Below the pieces are notes generated by a model. The model saw only the letters and a program-made list of their open reading frames with translations, was not told the origin of the DNA and did not search any database. A program made the position numbers and the translations under genes. Shown piece by piece: positions 1 through 8,180 of a stretch of 64,000 nucleotides of DNA (position 1 is the stretch's first letter; the number at the start of each line of letters is the position of its first letter). The stretch spans positions 558,001 through 622,000 of the forward strand of contig NZ_CP090004.1 in NCBI RefSeq assembly GCF_021390175.1, given 5' to 3'. Source of the stretch: Flagellimonas sp. HMM57. GTDB lineage: Bacteria; Bacteroidota; Bacteroidia; Flavobacteriales; Flavobacteriaceae.

Positions 1-45
1 CGTCTCCTTTCCTGCTTCAATGAGCGCTACAATAAGCGATGTCAT
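1..45 (-). CDS. Possible 5' end of a leftward gene cut by the window edge
   Basis: Reading leftward, an ATG at 45 opens a frame that stays open to the window edge and gives MTSLIVALIEAGKET. The segment is hydrophobic at first and then charged, which could be the start of a membrane or exported protein. Fifteen residues are too few to name a family. The call rests only on an open frame and on the gene-like gap (46-226) before the rightward gene. It could equally be chance. Confidence 0.3.
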   Translation of the reverse strand, partial: MTSLIVALIEAGKET

Positions 46-226
46 AAAATAGGTCCTATCCCACTCTCAGCATTGGTTAATCGATATTAGCACAAATGTC
101 ATTTCAATTTAGCATTTCGGCTAAGGTTTTAAGTATTTGAGTCAAGGTAAAACCCTGAATATCATCAAATTTGTATGGTATTCATTTGAATACTTAAAAG
201 AAATATTAATCTTAAAACATTTTATT

Positions 227-559
227 ATGAGCAATAGTTCAAACTTAATTATAGGGGTACTTGCAGGTACAGCGGTCGGAGCCGCCTTAGGTATTTTATA
301 TGCACCCGATAAAGGAAAGAACACAAGAAACAAAATTTCTGAAAAAGCTTTGGCAACTAAAGATACTCTGGAACAGAATGCCATGGAGCTAAAAGATAAA
401 TTAGCCGAAACTATAGCTGCTGAAAAAGAAACATTGGATACTAAAGTAGAGAACATTCTTTCTGATGTTAGCTACAAAACGGAAGATGTTATCACCACAT
501 TGGAAACTAAGCTAAAGCAGCTTAAAGCAAAAAACAGAAGCTTACAAAAAACATCATAA
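227..559 (+). CDS. YtxH domain protein
   Basis: A 110-residue protein with one N-terminal membrane segment (about residues 6-25, glycine/alanine rich, ending in LYAPDKGKNTR). A long charged helix follows, rich in Lys, Glu, Ala and Thr. This is the standard YtxH layout: a glycine-rich anchor, the APxxGxxxR motif and a coiled coil. YtxH proteins are associated with general stress in many bacteria, but their biochemical role is unknown. I chose ATG 227 because the upstream in-frame TTG at 137 adds 30 residues unlike the family. It is followed after 5 bases by the holin-like gene and then by a third small gene, so the three are probably one transcript. Confidence 0.85.
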   Translation: MSNSSNLIIGVLAGTAVGAALGILYAPDKGKNTRNKISEKALATKDTLEQNAMELKDKLAETIAAEKETLDTKVENILSDVSYKTEDVITTLETKLKQLKAKNRSLQKTS

Positions 560-564
560 ATTTT

Positions 565-903
565 ATGGACGCCTTGAAAGAAAGCAGTCAGCATATAACA
601 CAGACAAGTGAACTTTTTTTAAATGCTAGCAAAAAGTATTATGAGCTGAAAGTATTTCAACAGATTGCAGTTGCCACTACATCATTTAGTAAAGTTGTAC
701 TAATTGGAAGCCTACTGGCACTTGGGTTGATTTTTCTTTCTTTTTCTGCTGCTTTTGCTTTAGGGGAATATTGGAACAGCACCAATCTTGGCTTCTTGGC
801 CATAGGAGGTATCTATATACTCATCGCTATGGGCAGTTTCGTGCTTAGAAATCGCTTGGACGGAGTTATTATTAAAAAATTATCCAAAACATTTTTTGAT
901 TAA
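565..903 (+). CDS. Phage-holin-family-like membrane protein
   Basis: A 112-residue protein with an amphipathic N-terminus and two membrane segments (about residues 45-70 and 75-95), ending in a short basic tail. Length and layout fit the putative holin-X superfamily III group. In Bacteroidota these proteins usually sit next to YtxH genes, outside prophages. No endolysin or other phage gene is nearby, so lysis is an unlikely role. An envelope-stress function is inferred from the YtxH neighbour. The stop codon is directly followed by the ATG of the next gene, so translation is probably coupled. Confidence 0.7.
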   Translation: MDALKESSQHITQTSELFLNASKKYYELKVFQQIAVATTSFSKVVLIGSLLALGLIFLSFSAAFALGEYWNSTNLGFLAIGGIYILIAMGSFVLRNRLDGVIIKKLSKTFFD

Positions 904-1104
904 ATGAAGACTTACAGAACATTGAAGGAAATCAATAACGACTTGAAAGTTTATAATCTAGAACGTCAAATAGCTTTGGAACGACTTAAAACAGTGAAAT
1001 ACGAGATTAAGTCTTCACTTCAACCCTTAAATTGGGTGCGTTATGTCTCGAAAGTCATAAGCAAATATGGATTGATGCTTTTTGTAAAGAAAATCTTGAA
1101 ATAG
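904..1104 (+). CDS. Small basic protein, third gene of the YtxH unit
   Basis: A 66-residue lysine-rich protein that is probably helical. A charged N-terminal half (KEINNDLKVYNLERQIALER) precedes a C-terminal hydrophobic/basic stretch (YGLMLFVKKILK). The ATG abuts the preceding stop without a gap. The layout resembles the short DUF6327-type proteins that accompany YtxH and holin-like genes in Flavobacteriia, but I am recalling that family and cannot confirm it here. Function is unknown. A strong hairpin terminator lies 22 bases downstream and closes the three-gene unit. Confidence 0.7.
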   Translation: MKTYRTLKEINNDLKVYNLERQIALERLKTVKYEIKSSLQPLNWVRYVSKVISKYGLMLFVKKILK

Positions 1105-1125
1105 CCAATGAAATCAAGTCTACCC

Positions 1126-1153
1126 AAAAATCCGCTCTGAGCGGATTTTTTTT
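1126..1153. terminator. Rho-independent terminator between convergent genes
   Basis: The stem AAATCCGCT/AGCGGATTT has a 3-base loop and is flanked by A-tracts and T-tracts on both sides. It can therefore terminate the YtxH unit from the left and the AraC gene from the right. The last bases overlap the AraC-family stop codon at 1152-1154. Confidence 0.85.
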
Positions 1154-2186
1154 ATGCCGATATTCTTGCTACTACGTTTTCCTTAAATTCACTTGGGCTG
1201 ATATCATATTTGTCCTTGAATATTTTTGAAAAATAACTTCTGCTACTGAAGCCAATGGTGTAAACAATTTCTGAAATACTCATTTCTGTAGTATTGATAT
1301 AATCCCTAGCTTGCTCTAACCGGGCATGTCTGATGTATTCCGTAACAGTCCTAGTATACAACAGTTTAAAACCTTCTTGTAACTTGGCTTGCGAAAGCCC
1401 TGAATCTCTGGACAACTGTTCCAAAGAGTAATTTTTTGACACGTCTTTCACAATTTTGTTAGCAATCTCGCGTACAATTTTTAATTCTCGTCTTAGTAAA
1501 GTGGTTGGAGGTTTCTTATGTTTCAATACTTTGTCGTGCCCAAGTATGTGCATGGATAAAATCTGATATACAAGTCCTTGTATTTGCATGACCCGGATCA
1601 TCCCTTTGCTCTTTACTTTTCTTAGGGCACCTATTTTATCAGCCATTTTCAAGTTATAACTTCCATAAAAAGCAAAGGTGTTTTCATGGTCCGTATCTAA
1701 AAAAACCTCATAAAGTTTTCGATTGAGTTCTTCTACATTATTGAGTCGTTTTTTTAGAAATTGTCTCCTTATTATTTGTATCACGTTAATCGCCAACTTT
1801 TCATTCTTAGGAAAATAACCGTAGTTGTATCCTCCTTCCTTACTAGTAACTATAACGGATTGAAAACGCTCTAAAGTTTTCATGTCATTTTCAGACTGAT
1901 GACCAAAGCGATGCATACAATACCCTTCTAAACAATAGGTGAAATGAATAGGGTTATATTCTGAGGCATCCATAATTAGCGTAATATCGTCAAAGAAAGT
2001 AATATCGTACTCCAGAAGATTTACGCCCCAATCAAAAGTAATAAAGCGAATATTGCCCGAAGCTATCTTGCTATTTACAGTGAGGGTATATTCACCCCAG
2101 CGTTCTTGTATTGAACCCCCAATAACTTCTTGAATCTGTCTAACAATACCTTCGGTATTTTTAGCATTTATCTTTATCTCTATCAT
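1152..2186 (-). CDS. AraC-family transcriptional regulator
   Basis: A 344-residue protein. The C-terminal third (about residues 240-340) is a double helix-turn-helix AraC domain, recognised by SLEQLSRDSGLSQAKLQEGF and by the family signature IGFSSRSYFSKIFKDKY near the end. The N-terminal 230 residues match no sensor domain I recognise. They carry no obvious cupin, membrane segment or receiver domain. Target genes are unknown; the neighbouring stress genes are candidates only by position. The stop codon sits inside the bidirectional terminator shared with the YtxH unit. Confidence 0.9.
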   Translation of the reverse strand: MIEIKINAKNTEGIVRQIQEVIGGSIQERWGEYTLTVNSKIASGNIRFITFDWGVNLLEYDITFFDDITLIMDASEYNPIHFTYCLEGYCMHRFGHQSENDMKTLERFQSVIVTSKEGGYNYGYFPKNEKLAINVIQIIRRQFLKKRLNNVEELNRKLYEVFLDTDHENTFAFYGSYNLKMADKIGALRKVKSKGMIRVMQIQGLVYQILSMHILGHDKVLKHKKPPTTLLRRELKIVREIANKIVKDVSKNYSLEQLSRDSGLSQAKLQEGFKLLYTRTVTEYIRHARLEQARDYINTTEMSISEIVYTIGFSSRSYFSKIFKDKYDISPSEFKENVVARISA

Positions 2187-2324
2187 TTTTTGTTTTAAAA
2201 CACAATGCTCGGATGGACTTTAGTATTACTAACAATATATGCAGCCGTTAAAAGTAATGAATAGTTTTATGGAGATGTATACTGGTTGCTATTAAAAATA
2301 TTTTTTCAATATCTATATTAATGC

Positions 2325-2348
2325 AAAAACCCCTCATAAGAGGGGTTT
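2325..2348 (-). terminator. Rho-independent terminator
   Basis: The stem AAACCCCT/AGGGGTTT has a 6-base loop (CATAAG on the plus strand). Read leftward it is followed by a T-run. It lies 26 bases past the stop of the secreted-protein gene at 2375. Confidence 0.8.
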
Positions 2349-2374
2349 AACCAAACAATCAAAAAATGATATAA

Positions 2375-2854
2375 TTATTGAATCATATCAAATTCTTCAA
2401 CAAAGAAAAAATCGCCATCTTGTGTTGGAGCATAATAAATACCTTCTCCCATTATATATTCCATGGTATTGTTGTCTACATTCACTGCAAATCCTTTACC
2501 TGTAGATACTAATTCAAATGAATCATGAGGCTCTTTTCTATAGCTCAAGACTATAAATCTATTGTAAGTGCTGTCTATATCACTTTTAACGGTTATTAGT
2601 TTTGTGACCATAGCTGGAACATCTTTTCTACTCTGGTCTATTTTTCCTTTGTCAGCTTCATCAAATTTAATTAGGTATTCCCGTCTTTCCTGTATGGTTA
2701 CATCATACCCTATCTTTGCTCCATTCTTATCAAATGTGAACGTTTTCTTTGTCACTTTACTTAGCTTTCCATCAAGATTCTCTTTTGTTTGGGCCTGACT
2801 TGTAAAAACTCCCAAGAGTAAGAGTGATGTAACTATTGTTTTTAAATTTTTCAT
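2375..2854 (-). CDS. Secreted protein of unknown function
   Basis: A 159-residue protein with a clear signal peptide (residues 1-21, basic start, LLLLGVF core, cleavage near SQAQ). The mature part is polar and probably mainly beta: charged strands such as GYDVTIQERREYLIKF, ending in a short acidic/aromatic tail (DGDFFFVEEFDMIQ). No catalytic motif, cysteine pair or known domain is visible. It is probably periplasmic or surface located. It has its own terminator and is separated from dps by 46 bases on the same strand. Confidence 0.75.
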   Translation of the reverse strand: MKNLKTIVTSLLLLGVFTSQAQTKENLDGKLSKVTKKTFTFDKNGAKIGYDVTIQERREYLIKFDEADKGKIDQSRKDVPAMVTKLITVKSDIDSTYNRFIVLSYRKEPHDSFELVSTGKGFAVNVDNNTMEYIMGEGIYYAPTQDGDFFFVEEFDMIQ

Positions 2855-2900
2855 TTTTATGTTTTTAATTAATAATTCTTTTGAACTCCATATCCTTTTC

Positions 2901-3410
2901 TTAGGACACTTTTTCCATTTCTACAGACTTTAATTGGTCTTTTGTATTTTTCGACCATGCATCTAACATCCAGCTCGATTTTTCCAATTGAGCAATGTAA
3001 GACCCCATCATATCCACAGTTCCTTCGTCCCCAACTTTTTCTGCTGTACTTATTACGATTTTCATTTGTGATAAGAGTTTTTTATGATCTTTTAGTATTT
3101 CCAAAACCATCTCTCCGTCTGTAATCATGGCAGATACCTCATCCACCTTAGACAATTTTAAGTACTCACTCATTTTACTTATTGGATGATAACGCAATGT
3201 TAGGATACGCTCTGCGACTTCATCAATTTTAATTCTGGCATCATTGTATAGTTCCTCAAACTTTTCATGAAGGTCGAAGAAGTTTTTTCCCAACACGTTC
3301 CAATGGAAACTTCTTAATTTTTGGTAGTAAACACTATAATCTGCCAATAGTTGGTTTAAGTCCTTGTTTACAAGTAGTAAATTCTTGTCGTTTATATTTA
3401 AATAATTCAT
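2901..3410 (-). CDS. dps: Dps family DNA-protection ferritin
   Basis: Dps forms a 12-subunit shell that oxidises and stores iron and protects DNA from peroxide. Starting at ATG 3410 the protein has 169 residues, typical for the family. An upstream in-frame ATG at 3446 would add 12 non-conserved residues. The inter-subunit ferroxidase ligands are visible with the canonical spacing: His36 (SFHW), His48, Asp63 and Glu67 in IDEVAERI. A region rich in A/T with short dyads lies upstream. A TAGTTTTG sequence on the minus strand (3466-3473) could be a -7 element, but no matching -33 box is evident. Confidence 0.92.
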   Translation of the reverse strand: MNYLNINDKNLLLVNKDLNQLLADYSVYYQKLRSFHWNVLGKNFFDLHEKFEELYNDARIKIDEVAERILTLRYHPISKMSEYLKLSKVDEVSAMITDGEMVLEILKDHKKLLSQMKIVISTAEKVGDEGTVDMMGSYIAQLEKSSWMLDAWSKNTKDQLKSVEMEKVS

Positions 3411-3706
3411 TATGAATTGTTTTATAATTACTAATGTGGCTTTCACATCTTTTTAAGTTATACTACAAAACTAGTCCGAGTAGCTCGTTCGGATTTGCTC
3501 ATATGAAAAACATCTTAACGTTATCTCTAAAAAATCTATACACCTAGAGATAGAAAGAATGCTATTCACTGAAAACTAATTATTTAGGTATTGAGTTAAT
3601 CTCTGAATGGATATCGTTAAAGAGTATAATTGCTTTATACGAATTTTGTACTGTTAGCGAGTTAAGGCTAAATAAACGAATTAATAACCCTTATAAACAC
3701 AATTAT
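3411..3706. other. Divergent intergenic region between dps and a DUF1328 gene
   Basis: An AT-rich stretch of 296 bases carrying the start regions of two divergent units. I see a possible -7 element for dps (3466-3473, minus strand) and a short dyad TCCGA...TCGGA around 3474-3492 just upstream of it. No open frame of note and no RNA gene is visible. Confidence 0.4.
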
Positions 3707-3868
3707 ATGTTACGTTGGACAATCACCTTTATAATACTTGCCATCATTGCAGGAATATTTGGATTTGGCGGTATCGCAGCAGGAGCTGCTGGTATTGCGA
3801 AGATTTTATTCTTTTTATTTATCGTTCTATTTGTAATTTCATTAATAACAGGGAGAAGAAAAGTTTAA
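3707..3868 (+). CDS. DUF1328-like small membrane protein
   Basis: A 53-residue protein that is almost entirely hydrophobic. It has a membrane segment at about residues 5-17, a glycine/alanine linker ([15 protein letters not shown]), a second segment at 32-46 and a basic tail GRRKV. Size, the MLRWxxxF start and the [14 protein letters not shown] centre fit DUF1328 (YtjA-type) proteins, small inner-membrane proteins often linked to stress. Their function is unknown. Together with the lipoprotein gene 14 bases downstream it is probably one transcript ending at the hairpin at 4117-4151. Confidence 0.85.
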   Translation: MLRWTITFIILAIIAGIFGFGGIAAGAAGIAKILFFLFIVLFVISLITGRRKV

Positions 3869-3882
3869 CTTAAAAATACATT

Positions 3883-4098
3883 ATGAAAAAATCACTAGTA
3901 CCATTTATTATAGTTTTGGGATTGATTTTTACTACTATAAGTTGTAGAGAAACCAAATCTGACAAGGAAAAAGCTGAAGATGCCATTGAAAATACGGCAG
4001 AAGAAATCGAAGACGCTGCTGAAGATGTGGAAGATGAAATTGAAGATGCCGCTGACGATGTAAAGGAAGAACTGGATGGGAACAGCGATGATAACTAA
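3883..4098 (+). CDS. Small acidic lipoprotein
   Basis: A 71-residue protein with a lipoprotein signal (lipobox TISC, lipidated Cys21). A very acidic helical tail follows, made of near-heptad repeats such as EDAAEDVEDEIEDAADDV. The tail has almost no hydrophobic core residues other than Ile, Val and Ala, so a single extended helix or a coiled coil is likely. It could bind cations or space the envelope, but no function can be assigned. It is paired with the DUF1328 gene and followed by a strong terminator. Confidence 0.75.
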   Translation: MKKSLVPFIIVLGLIFTTISCRETKSDKEKAEDAIENTAEEIEDAAEDVEDEIEDAADDVKEELDGNSDDN

Positions 4099-4116
4099 CT
4101 ACATCTAATAGTTAAG

Positions 4117-4151
4117 AAAAAAACGGATGCTCATAGGGCATCCGTTTTTTG
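4117..4151 (+). terminator. Rho-independent terminator
   Basis: The stem ACGGATGC/GCATCCGT has a 7-base loop, is preceded by an A-tract and followed by a T-run. It lies 19 bases after the lipoprotein stop and separates that unit from the cardiolipin synthase gene. Confidence 0.88.
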
Positions 4152-4202
4152 TTATAATACCTTTACATTGCAAAACAATAAATAATCATTGTTTTTTATT
4201 CC

Positions 4203-5630
4203 ATGCAATTAAACACAATTTTAATAGTAATATACGCGCTAACATGTCTTTGGGCCATTGCCAGCATTTTATTGCATGGTAACAGACCTACTAAATCCAT
4301 AAGTTGGGTGTTCACGGTATTGATCTTTCCATTTGCCGGTGTTTTGCTGTACTACCTTTTTGGGGTCAACCGGCGAAAGTTTAAGCTTTTTACTTTAAAA
4401 CAAGTTAAAAAAAGAAGACTATATGACACCAAGTATCATGAATTGACAGATTCAAAGTTGATTGAAAAATCTTTGTCAGGTAACTATAAAAGATTATCGC
4501 AACTTATTGCCAATAGCGGACACACTCTTCCATATAGCGGAAATCTAGTCAAAGTATTGGATAACGGCGATGAGACCTTTGATACTATATTCGAGGTTTT
4601 AAAAAAAGCAAAAAAGTTTATACACATACAGTACTATGCTTTTGAGCAAGGTGAGCTTCAAGAAAAATTTTATGAAATATTAAAAAGAAAAATAAAAGAA
4701 GGGGTTGAGGTTAGATTGATTTATGATTCTTTTGGAAGCTATACTTTCAGGGGAAGTAAAATGAAACGATTTAAAGAAATAGGTGTCCAAGCATATCCAA
4801 TTTTACCGCTGAGATTAGGAAATTTGTTATATACGATAAACTACCGCAATCATAGAAAAATAATAGTTGTAGACGGCGATAAAGGCTTCATTGGTGGAGC
4901 AAACATCTCTGATAAATACATACTCCCCATTTCAGATTTAGGTATTTGGCGCGATTTACACCTTTATCTAGAGGGCCCGATCATAAGTAGCCTCCACAGA
5001 GTTTTTATTAAGGATTTCCATTTTGCCAGTTCCAAAGAGCCCTTATTGAGTTCAGAATATTTAACCGAAGCGGGCGAAAGAGGCAGTAGTGTTGTTCAAA
5101 TTGTAACAAGTGGTCCAGACTCCGACCAGCCCACTATAATGCAACAGTATATTGAAATGATCAATATGGCAAAAAGTCATATCAATATTGCCAATCCTTA
5201 TTTCATTCCCAATATATCTATTTTGGATGCGCTGAAAATTGCCGCATTACGAGGAGTAAAAGTAAACCTTTTATTACCGAAAAAAACAGATTCTAAATTG
5301 GCGAAGTACAGTATGTTCTCAAGATTTGATGAGCTTTTGTACACTGGTACGAACATATACCTCCGTAAAGATTTTTCGCATAGCAAAGTTATCGAGATTG
5401 ATAATGAATTGGTTTCTATTGGCTCTGGTAATTTTGACCATAGAAGCTTTGAACATAATTTTGAGAGCAACGCTCTTATTTTTGAAAAAGACCTTGCTGT
5501 TGAGGTCAACAAAAAGTTCAACGTCCTTTTCAAAAAATCTCACAAGCTAACTTATCAAGTTTTTAAACAAAGACCTCTTTGGAAGAAATTAGTTGAGGGA
5601 TTCGCTAAGTTTTTTAGTCCGTTGTTGTAA
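4203..5630 (+). CDS. cls: Cardiolipin synthase
   Basis: This enzyme joins two phosphatidylglycerol molecules into cardiolipin and glycerol at the inner membrane. The protein has 475 residues, normal for Cls. Two N-terminal membrane segments (about residues 3-22 and 33-55) are followed by two phospholipase D domains. Each holds an HKD motif: HRKIIVVDGD with His217, then GGAN, and HSKVIEIDNE with His393, then GSGNFDHRSF. Both catalytic histidines and lysines are present. A TACCTTTA element at 4159-4166 upstream could be a -7 box. The gene appears monocistronic. Confidence 0.95.
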   Translation: MQLNTILIVIYALTCLWAIASILLHGNRPTKSISWVFTVLIFPFAGVLLYYLFGVNRRKFKLFTLKQVKKRRLYDTKYHELTDSKLIEKSLSGNYKRLSQLIANSGHTLPYSGNLVKVLDNGDETFDTIFEVLKKAKKFIHIQYYAFEQGELQEKFYEILKRKIKEGVEVRLIYDSFGSYTFRGSKMKRFKEIGVQAYPILPLRLGNLLYTINYRNHRKIIVVDGDKGFIGGANISDKYILPISDLGIWRDLHLYLEGPIISSLHRVFIKDFHFASSKEPLLSSEYLTEAGERGSSVVQIVTSGPDSDQPTIMQQYIEMINMAKSHINIANPYFIPNISILDALKIAALRGVKVNLLLPKKTDSKLAKYSMFSRFDELLYTGTNIYLRKDFSHSKVIEIDNELVSIGSGNFDHRSFEHNFESNALIFEKDLAVEVNKKFNVLFKKSHKLTYQVFKQRPLWKKLVEGFAKFFSPLL

Positions 5631-5791
5631 CCCTAGAGAGGCTTCTATTTAGTTGACTACACGATCAATTCACCACTTTTACATCCTTTTTCTTCTTCAA
5701 GAATCAACTTTGGTCGATTCCATTTGAACTAGTGGACAGTATGCCGATGCGTAGGGCAGAAATACGGAGTAAAAATGATGATTAACTTAGT

Positions 5792-5832
5792 TGAGCTTAC
5801 CGTTCTTCCTCCACTAAAAGCACGTAAGCTCA
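5792..5832. other. Long-loop inverted repeat in the cls-downstream gap
   Basis: The arms TGAGCTTAC (5792-5800) and GTAAGCTCA (5824-5832) are perfect complements separated by 23 bases. There is no T-tract, so it is not an obvious terminator. The rest of the 276-base gap between cls and the next gene shows nothing recognisable. Confidence 0.35.
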
Positions 5833-5906
5833 TTTATCTAATTGTGTACCCTATTCCTATTGTAAATTGTGCCTTTCAAATTTTATGGAGTCGTTTAAAA
5901 CAGTTC

Positions 5907-6425
5907 TTAGAACCGTGCTTTTAAAAAAAAGGTGCTTTCTCTATTGCTGATTATATTTTCCAATACATCGGAGTTGGGTGTACCGATCATTGGTTTATAC
6001 CCCAACTCTATTCTTAAATTGCCTTCTGACTTATAGCCTATACCAAAATTCATACGCATCAATTCTCTTTGTGGAAAGCCAGCGTTATTCGTATTAATAT
6101 CGTATTGTATTTCACCTCCCGTAATCAGATAATACTCTTTGTTTAAAAAGTATTTGATTGCAAAACCGGCACTCAACTGCTCTTGGTCTCCAAACTTGGT
6201 GTAAAAACGTTCTACACGCACCGCCATATCCTTGGTCATTGGAATATCTACAAGGCCATGAGCGAACTGTTCTGCATTGACACCCATTGGAAAGTCCATG
6301 TTGTATTGTAAGATTTGGGTATTATAATTTCTATCTGGGGTCGTAGGCTTTTCAACGCGCTTCTTCTGTGCAAGCATAGTAGTGCACATCAAAATACCTA
6401 AACCAGAAAGTAGCAACTGTTTCAT
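5907..6425 (-). CDS. Probable outer-membrane/periplasmic protein, unknown
   Basis: A 172-residue protein with a signal peptide (residues 1-19, cleavage after LAQ). The mature part alternates charged and aromatic residues (LSAGFAIKYFLN, LRIELGYKPMIG) and ends with F, as many outer-membrane barrels do (FFLKARF). About six to eight short amphipathic strands could form a small barrel. No named family is recognised. It lies 32 bases downstream of a PorT-like gene on the same strand, so the two may be cotranscribed. Confidence 0.7.
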   Translation of the reverse strand: MKQLLLSGLGILMCTTMLAQKKRVEKPTTPDRNYNTQILQYNMDFPMGVNAEQFAHGLVDIPMTKDMAVRVERFYTKFGDQEQLSAGFAIKYFLNKEYYLITGGEIQYDINTNNAGFPQRELMRMNFGIGYKSEGNLRIELGYKPMIGTPNSDVLENIISNRESTFFLKARF

Positions 6426-6457
6426 ACCAGTTAAAGCAAATAAGCCCCGCTATAAAC

Positions 6458-7015
6458 CTAGAAAAAGAAGTAACCAATAGAAAGTTGGGCTACACCATTT
6501 CTAATTTTAGCATCAAGACCGTCTCTATCATTAATATCGGATAATCCTACGATATACCGAACATTAAAATTGAGTCCATTCTCAAATTTATAACCTAAAC
6601 CTAGATTTAATCCTAAATCAACACTACCAAAAAAATCTTTAACATCCGTATTATCTTCTTCTTCGGCTGAAAGTAACAGGCCAATTTGTGGGCCAGCTTC
6701 AAGGCTCAACCCTTTTGCCACGTAATATTTTCCAAGTAACGGTACACTTAAATAATCTAGATCTACACGGTCGTCATTTAAAGTATAACCTTGTCCGGAG
6801 TACAGTAGTTCTGGCTGAAATGAGAATTTATCAGAAATAGGCACTTCCGCCACAATACCAAAATGATATCGCGTAACAAAACCAGTGTCCCCGATAATAT
6901 CTCCTGAAATATCAGAAAAGTTGAAACCTCCCTTGACCCCTAATCCCAATTCTTGGGAATTAACATTTGTCAGTCCAACAACTAGAATAAAACTTAATAA
7001 AAAAAAACGCTTCAT
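6458..7015 (-). CDS. PorT-like outer-membrane beta-barrel protein
   Basis: A 185-residue protein with a signal peptide ending near NVNSQ. The barrel region begins LGVGVKGGFNFS-like (LGLGVKGGFNFSDISG) and contains repeated amphipathic strands, including FSFQPELLYSGQGYTL, LSLEAGPQIGLLLS and LGLGYKFENGLNFNVRY. It ends in aromatic IGYFFF. This is the pattern of the outer-membrane-protein beta-barrel (PorT/OmpA-like 8-strand) family that is abundant in Bacteroidota. No peptidoglycan-binding domain is present, so it is a bare barrel. The substrate, if any, is unknown. Confidence 0.85.
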   Translation of the reverse strand: MKRFFLLSFILVVGLTNVNSQELGLGVKGGFNFSDISGDIIGDTGFVTRYHFGIVAEVPISDKFSFQPELLYSGQGYTLNDDRVDLDYLSVPLLGKYYVAKGLSLEAGPQIGLLLSAEEEDNTDVKDFFGSVDLGLNLGLGYKFENGLNFNVRYIVGLSDINDRDGLDAKIRNGVAQLSIGYFFF

Positions 7016-7140
7016 GATTTCAAATTTTTAACGATTTAGTATTTAAAAGTATGCTTCACATACTCGATTTACCTTGGAAACTATATTAATAGGATACTTA
7101 GCATTTGATGTTTTTTTGGCTTCCTTTCACCTTTACACCA

Positions 7141-7809
7141 TTAGTCAAGTTTTTTCTTGTAACGATTCCTGCCCATATTAAAGACACCTACTTTTAAGCC
7201 AAAACCAGCGGTAAAACCGTTCAACCTTTTAATTGGGCTCGTAGCTAAATTTAATTTACCGCTGAACCTATACTTTATACCAGCTTCCAATTGCAAGTAT
7301 CTTGATATATTGAAGAGGGTGCTTACACCCGGTTCAATGACCAAAACAGGATCTAAATCCTCAAATTCCCTATCCTTAAAATCTTTGTCAAAATCTGGGC
7401 CCGATAATATTCTGTTAGTGAAAACACCCATCCCAACATGCAAGGGGAAGGAAAGACTGACTCTTTTCTCACTAAACATAATAGGTTCTAAATGAATACC
7501 AAGGGTTCCTCCCCCTACTACATTATCAATATCTGTATCTGGTATCAAAGGTTGATCAGACTCAAAACCGGTTATTGACAGACCAATCTCAAATCGCTGA
7601 TTGGCAACATAGGCAATTTTAAAACTTGCCCCGTAGGCCGGTTGACCTCTAAGTTCTCCGTAATGACCATGAAGTCCTATATAAACGCCATGAACATTGT
7701 TTTTTCTATCATTGAATGTTATGTATTCATCCTCATTGTCATCTTGCGCATAGACCGAAATACAACAAATTAAAGCTAGGAAAGATAACCTGATAGGGGG
7801 AATATTCAT
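7141..7809 (-). CDS. Probable outer-membrane beta-barrel protein
   Basis: A 222-residue protein with a signal peptide (residues 1-21, cleavage near SVYAQ) and then an acidic linker (DDNEDEY). Repeated amphipathic strands typical of small barrels follow: GVYIGLHGHYGEL, RFEIGLSITGF, LQLEAGIKYRFS and TAGFGLKVGVFNMG. The C-terminus is basic (NRYKKKLD) and lacks the usual terminal Phe, so outer-membrane insertion is likely but not certain. It lies upstream of two similar barrel-type genes on the same strand, with a 125-base gap. A 22-base perfect palindrome sits 48 bases upstream of its start. Confidence 0.7.
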   Translation of the reverse strand: MNIPPIRLSFLALICCISVYAQDDNEDEYITFNDRKNNVHGVYIGLHGHYGELRGQPAYGASFKIAYVANQRFEIGLSITGFESDQPLIPDTDIDNVVGGGTLGIHLEPIMFSEKRVSLSFPLHVGMGVFTNRILSGPDFDKDFKDREFEDLDPVLVIEPGVSTLFNISRYLQLEAGIKYRFSGKLNLATSPIKRLNGFTAGFGLKVGVFNMGRNRYKKKLD

Positions 7810-7856
7810 TTAGTTGAGTTTTGTCATAACATTTCTATTTGACTATTTTTTGAGAT

Positions 7857-7878
7857 TGTTAAATATTAATATTTAACA
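7857..7878. promoter_or_regulatory. 22-base perfect palindrome, candidate operator
   Basis: The half-site TGTTAAATATT is followed immediately by its exact reverse complement AATATTTAACA. The site lies 48 bases upstream of the barrel-protein ATG at 7809, where a dimeric regulator could bind. It has no G/C core and no T-run, so it is a poor terminator. A chance AT-rich palindrome cannot be excluded. Confidence 0.4.
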
Positions 7879-8091
7879 GTAAAATTAAATTCAAATAGTA
7901 CGTTCGTATTTGTCAAAAAATCAATTCTTTTAAAAAAACTTTCTTTGTAAAGAAAGACAACTCAAAAAGTAAAGGGTTGCACCATTCAATAAAAAAACGA
8001 AGTAAGTTTCAAGAGGCACTTTATCTTAAATGCTTAAATGGGTAAGTTCTGTGCTGCCACTCTTCTGATAAATAGATAAATACGTGATTAA

Positions 8092-8115
8092 ACGCTCAAA
8101 GCTTAGATTGAGCGT
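8092..8115 (-). terminator. Possible terminator of the DUF5916 gene
   Basis: The arms ACGCTCAA and TTGAGCGT pair over an 8-base loop. The hairpin starts 65 bases beyond the stop at 8181, and read leftward it is followed by TTTAATC. The short T-tract makes it a weak candidate. Confidence 0.45.
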
Positions 8116-8180
8116 AAAATGGAATGCTTTACTGATAAATTTTACGGGGGTCTTTAGATTAAACCCATAATATCGCTACG

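Larger units (their letters stand above)
7810..8180. other. Intergenic region with palindromes, AT-rich
   Basis: These 371 bases hold no gene I can support. They contain a perfect 22-base palindrome at 7857-7878, a second dyad CTTTCTTTgtAAAGAAAG at 7939-7956 and a terminator-like hairpin at 8092-8115. The left part is the promoter region of the leftward gene ending at 7141. The right part is the 3' region of the DUF5916 gene. Confidence 0.5.

Noticed and set aside
565..903. Holin-like gene as a sign of prophage
   Set aside because: No capsid, tail, integrase or lysin genes are nearby, and YtxH/holin-like pairs are ordinary chromosomal genes in Bacteroidota.
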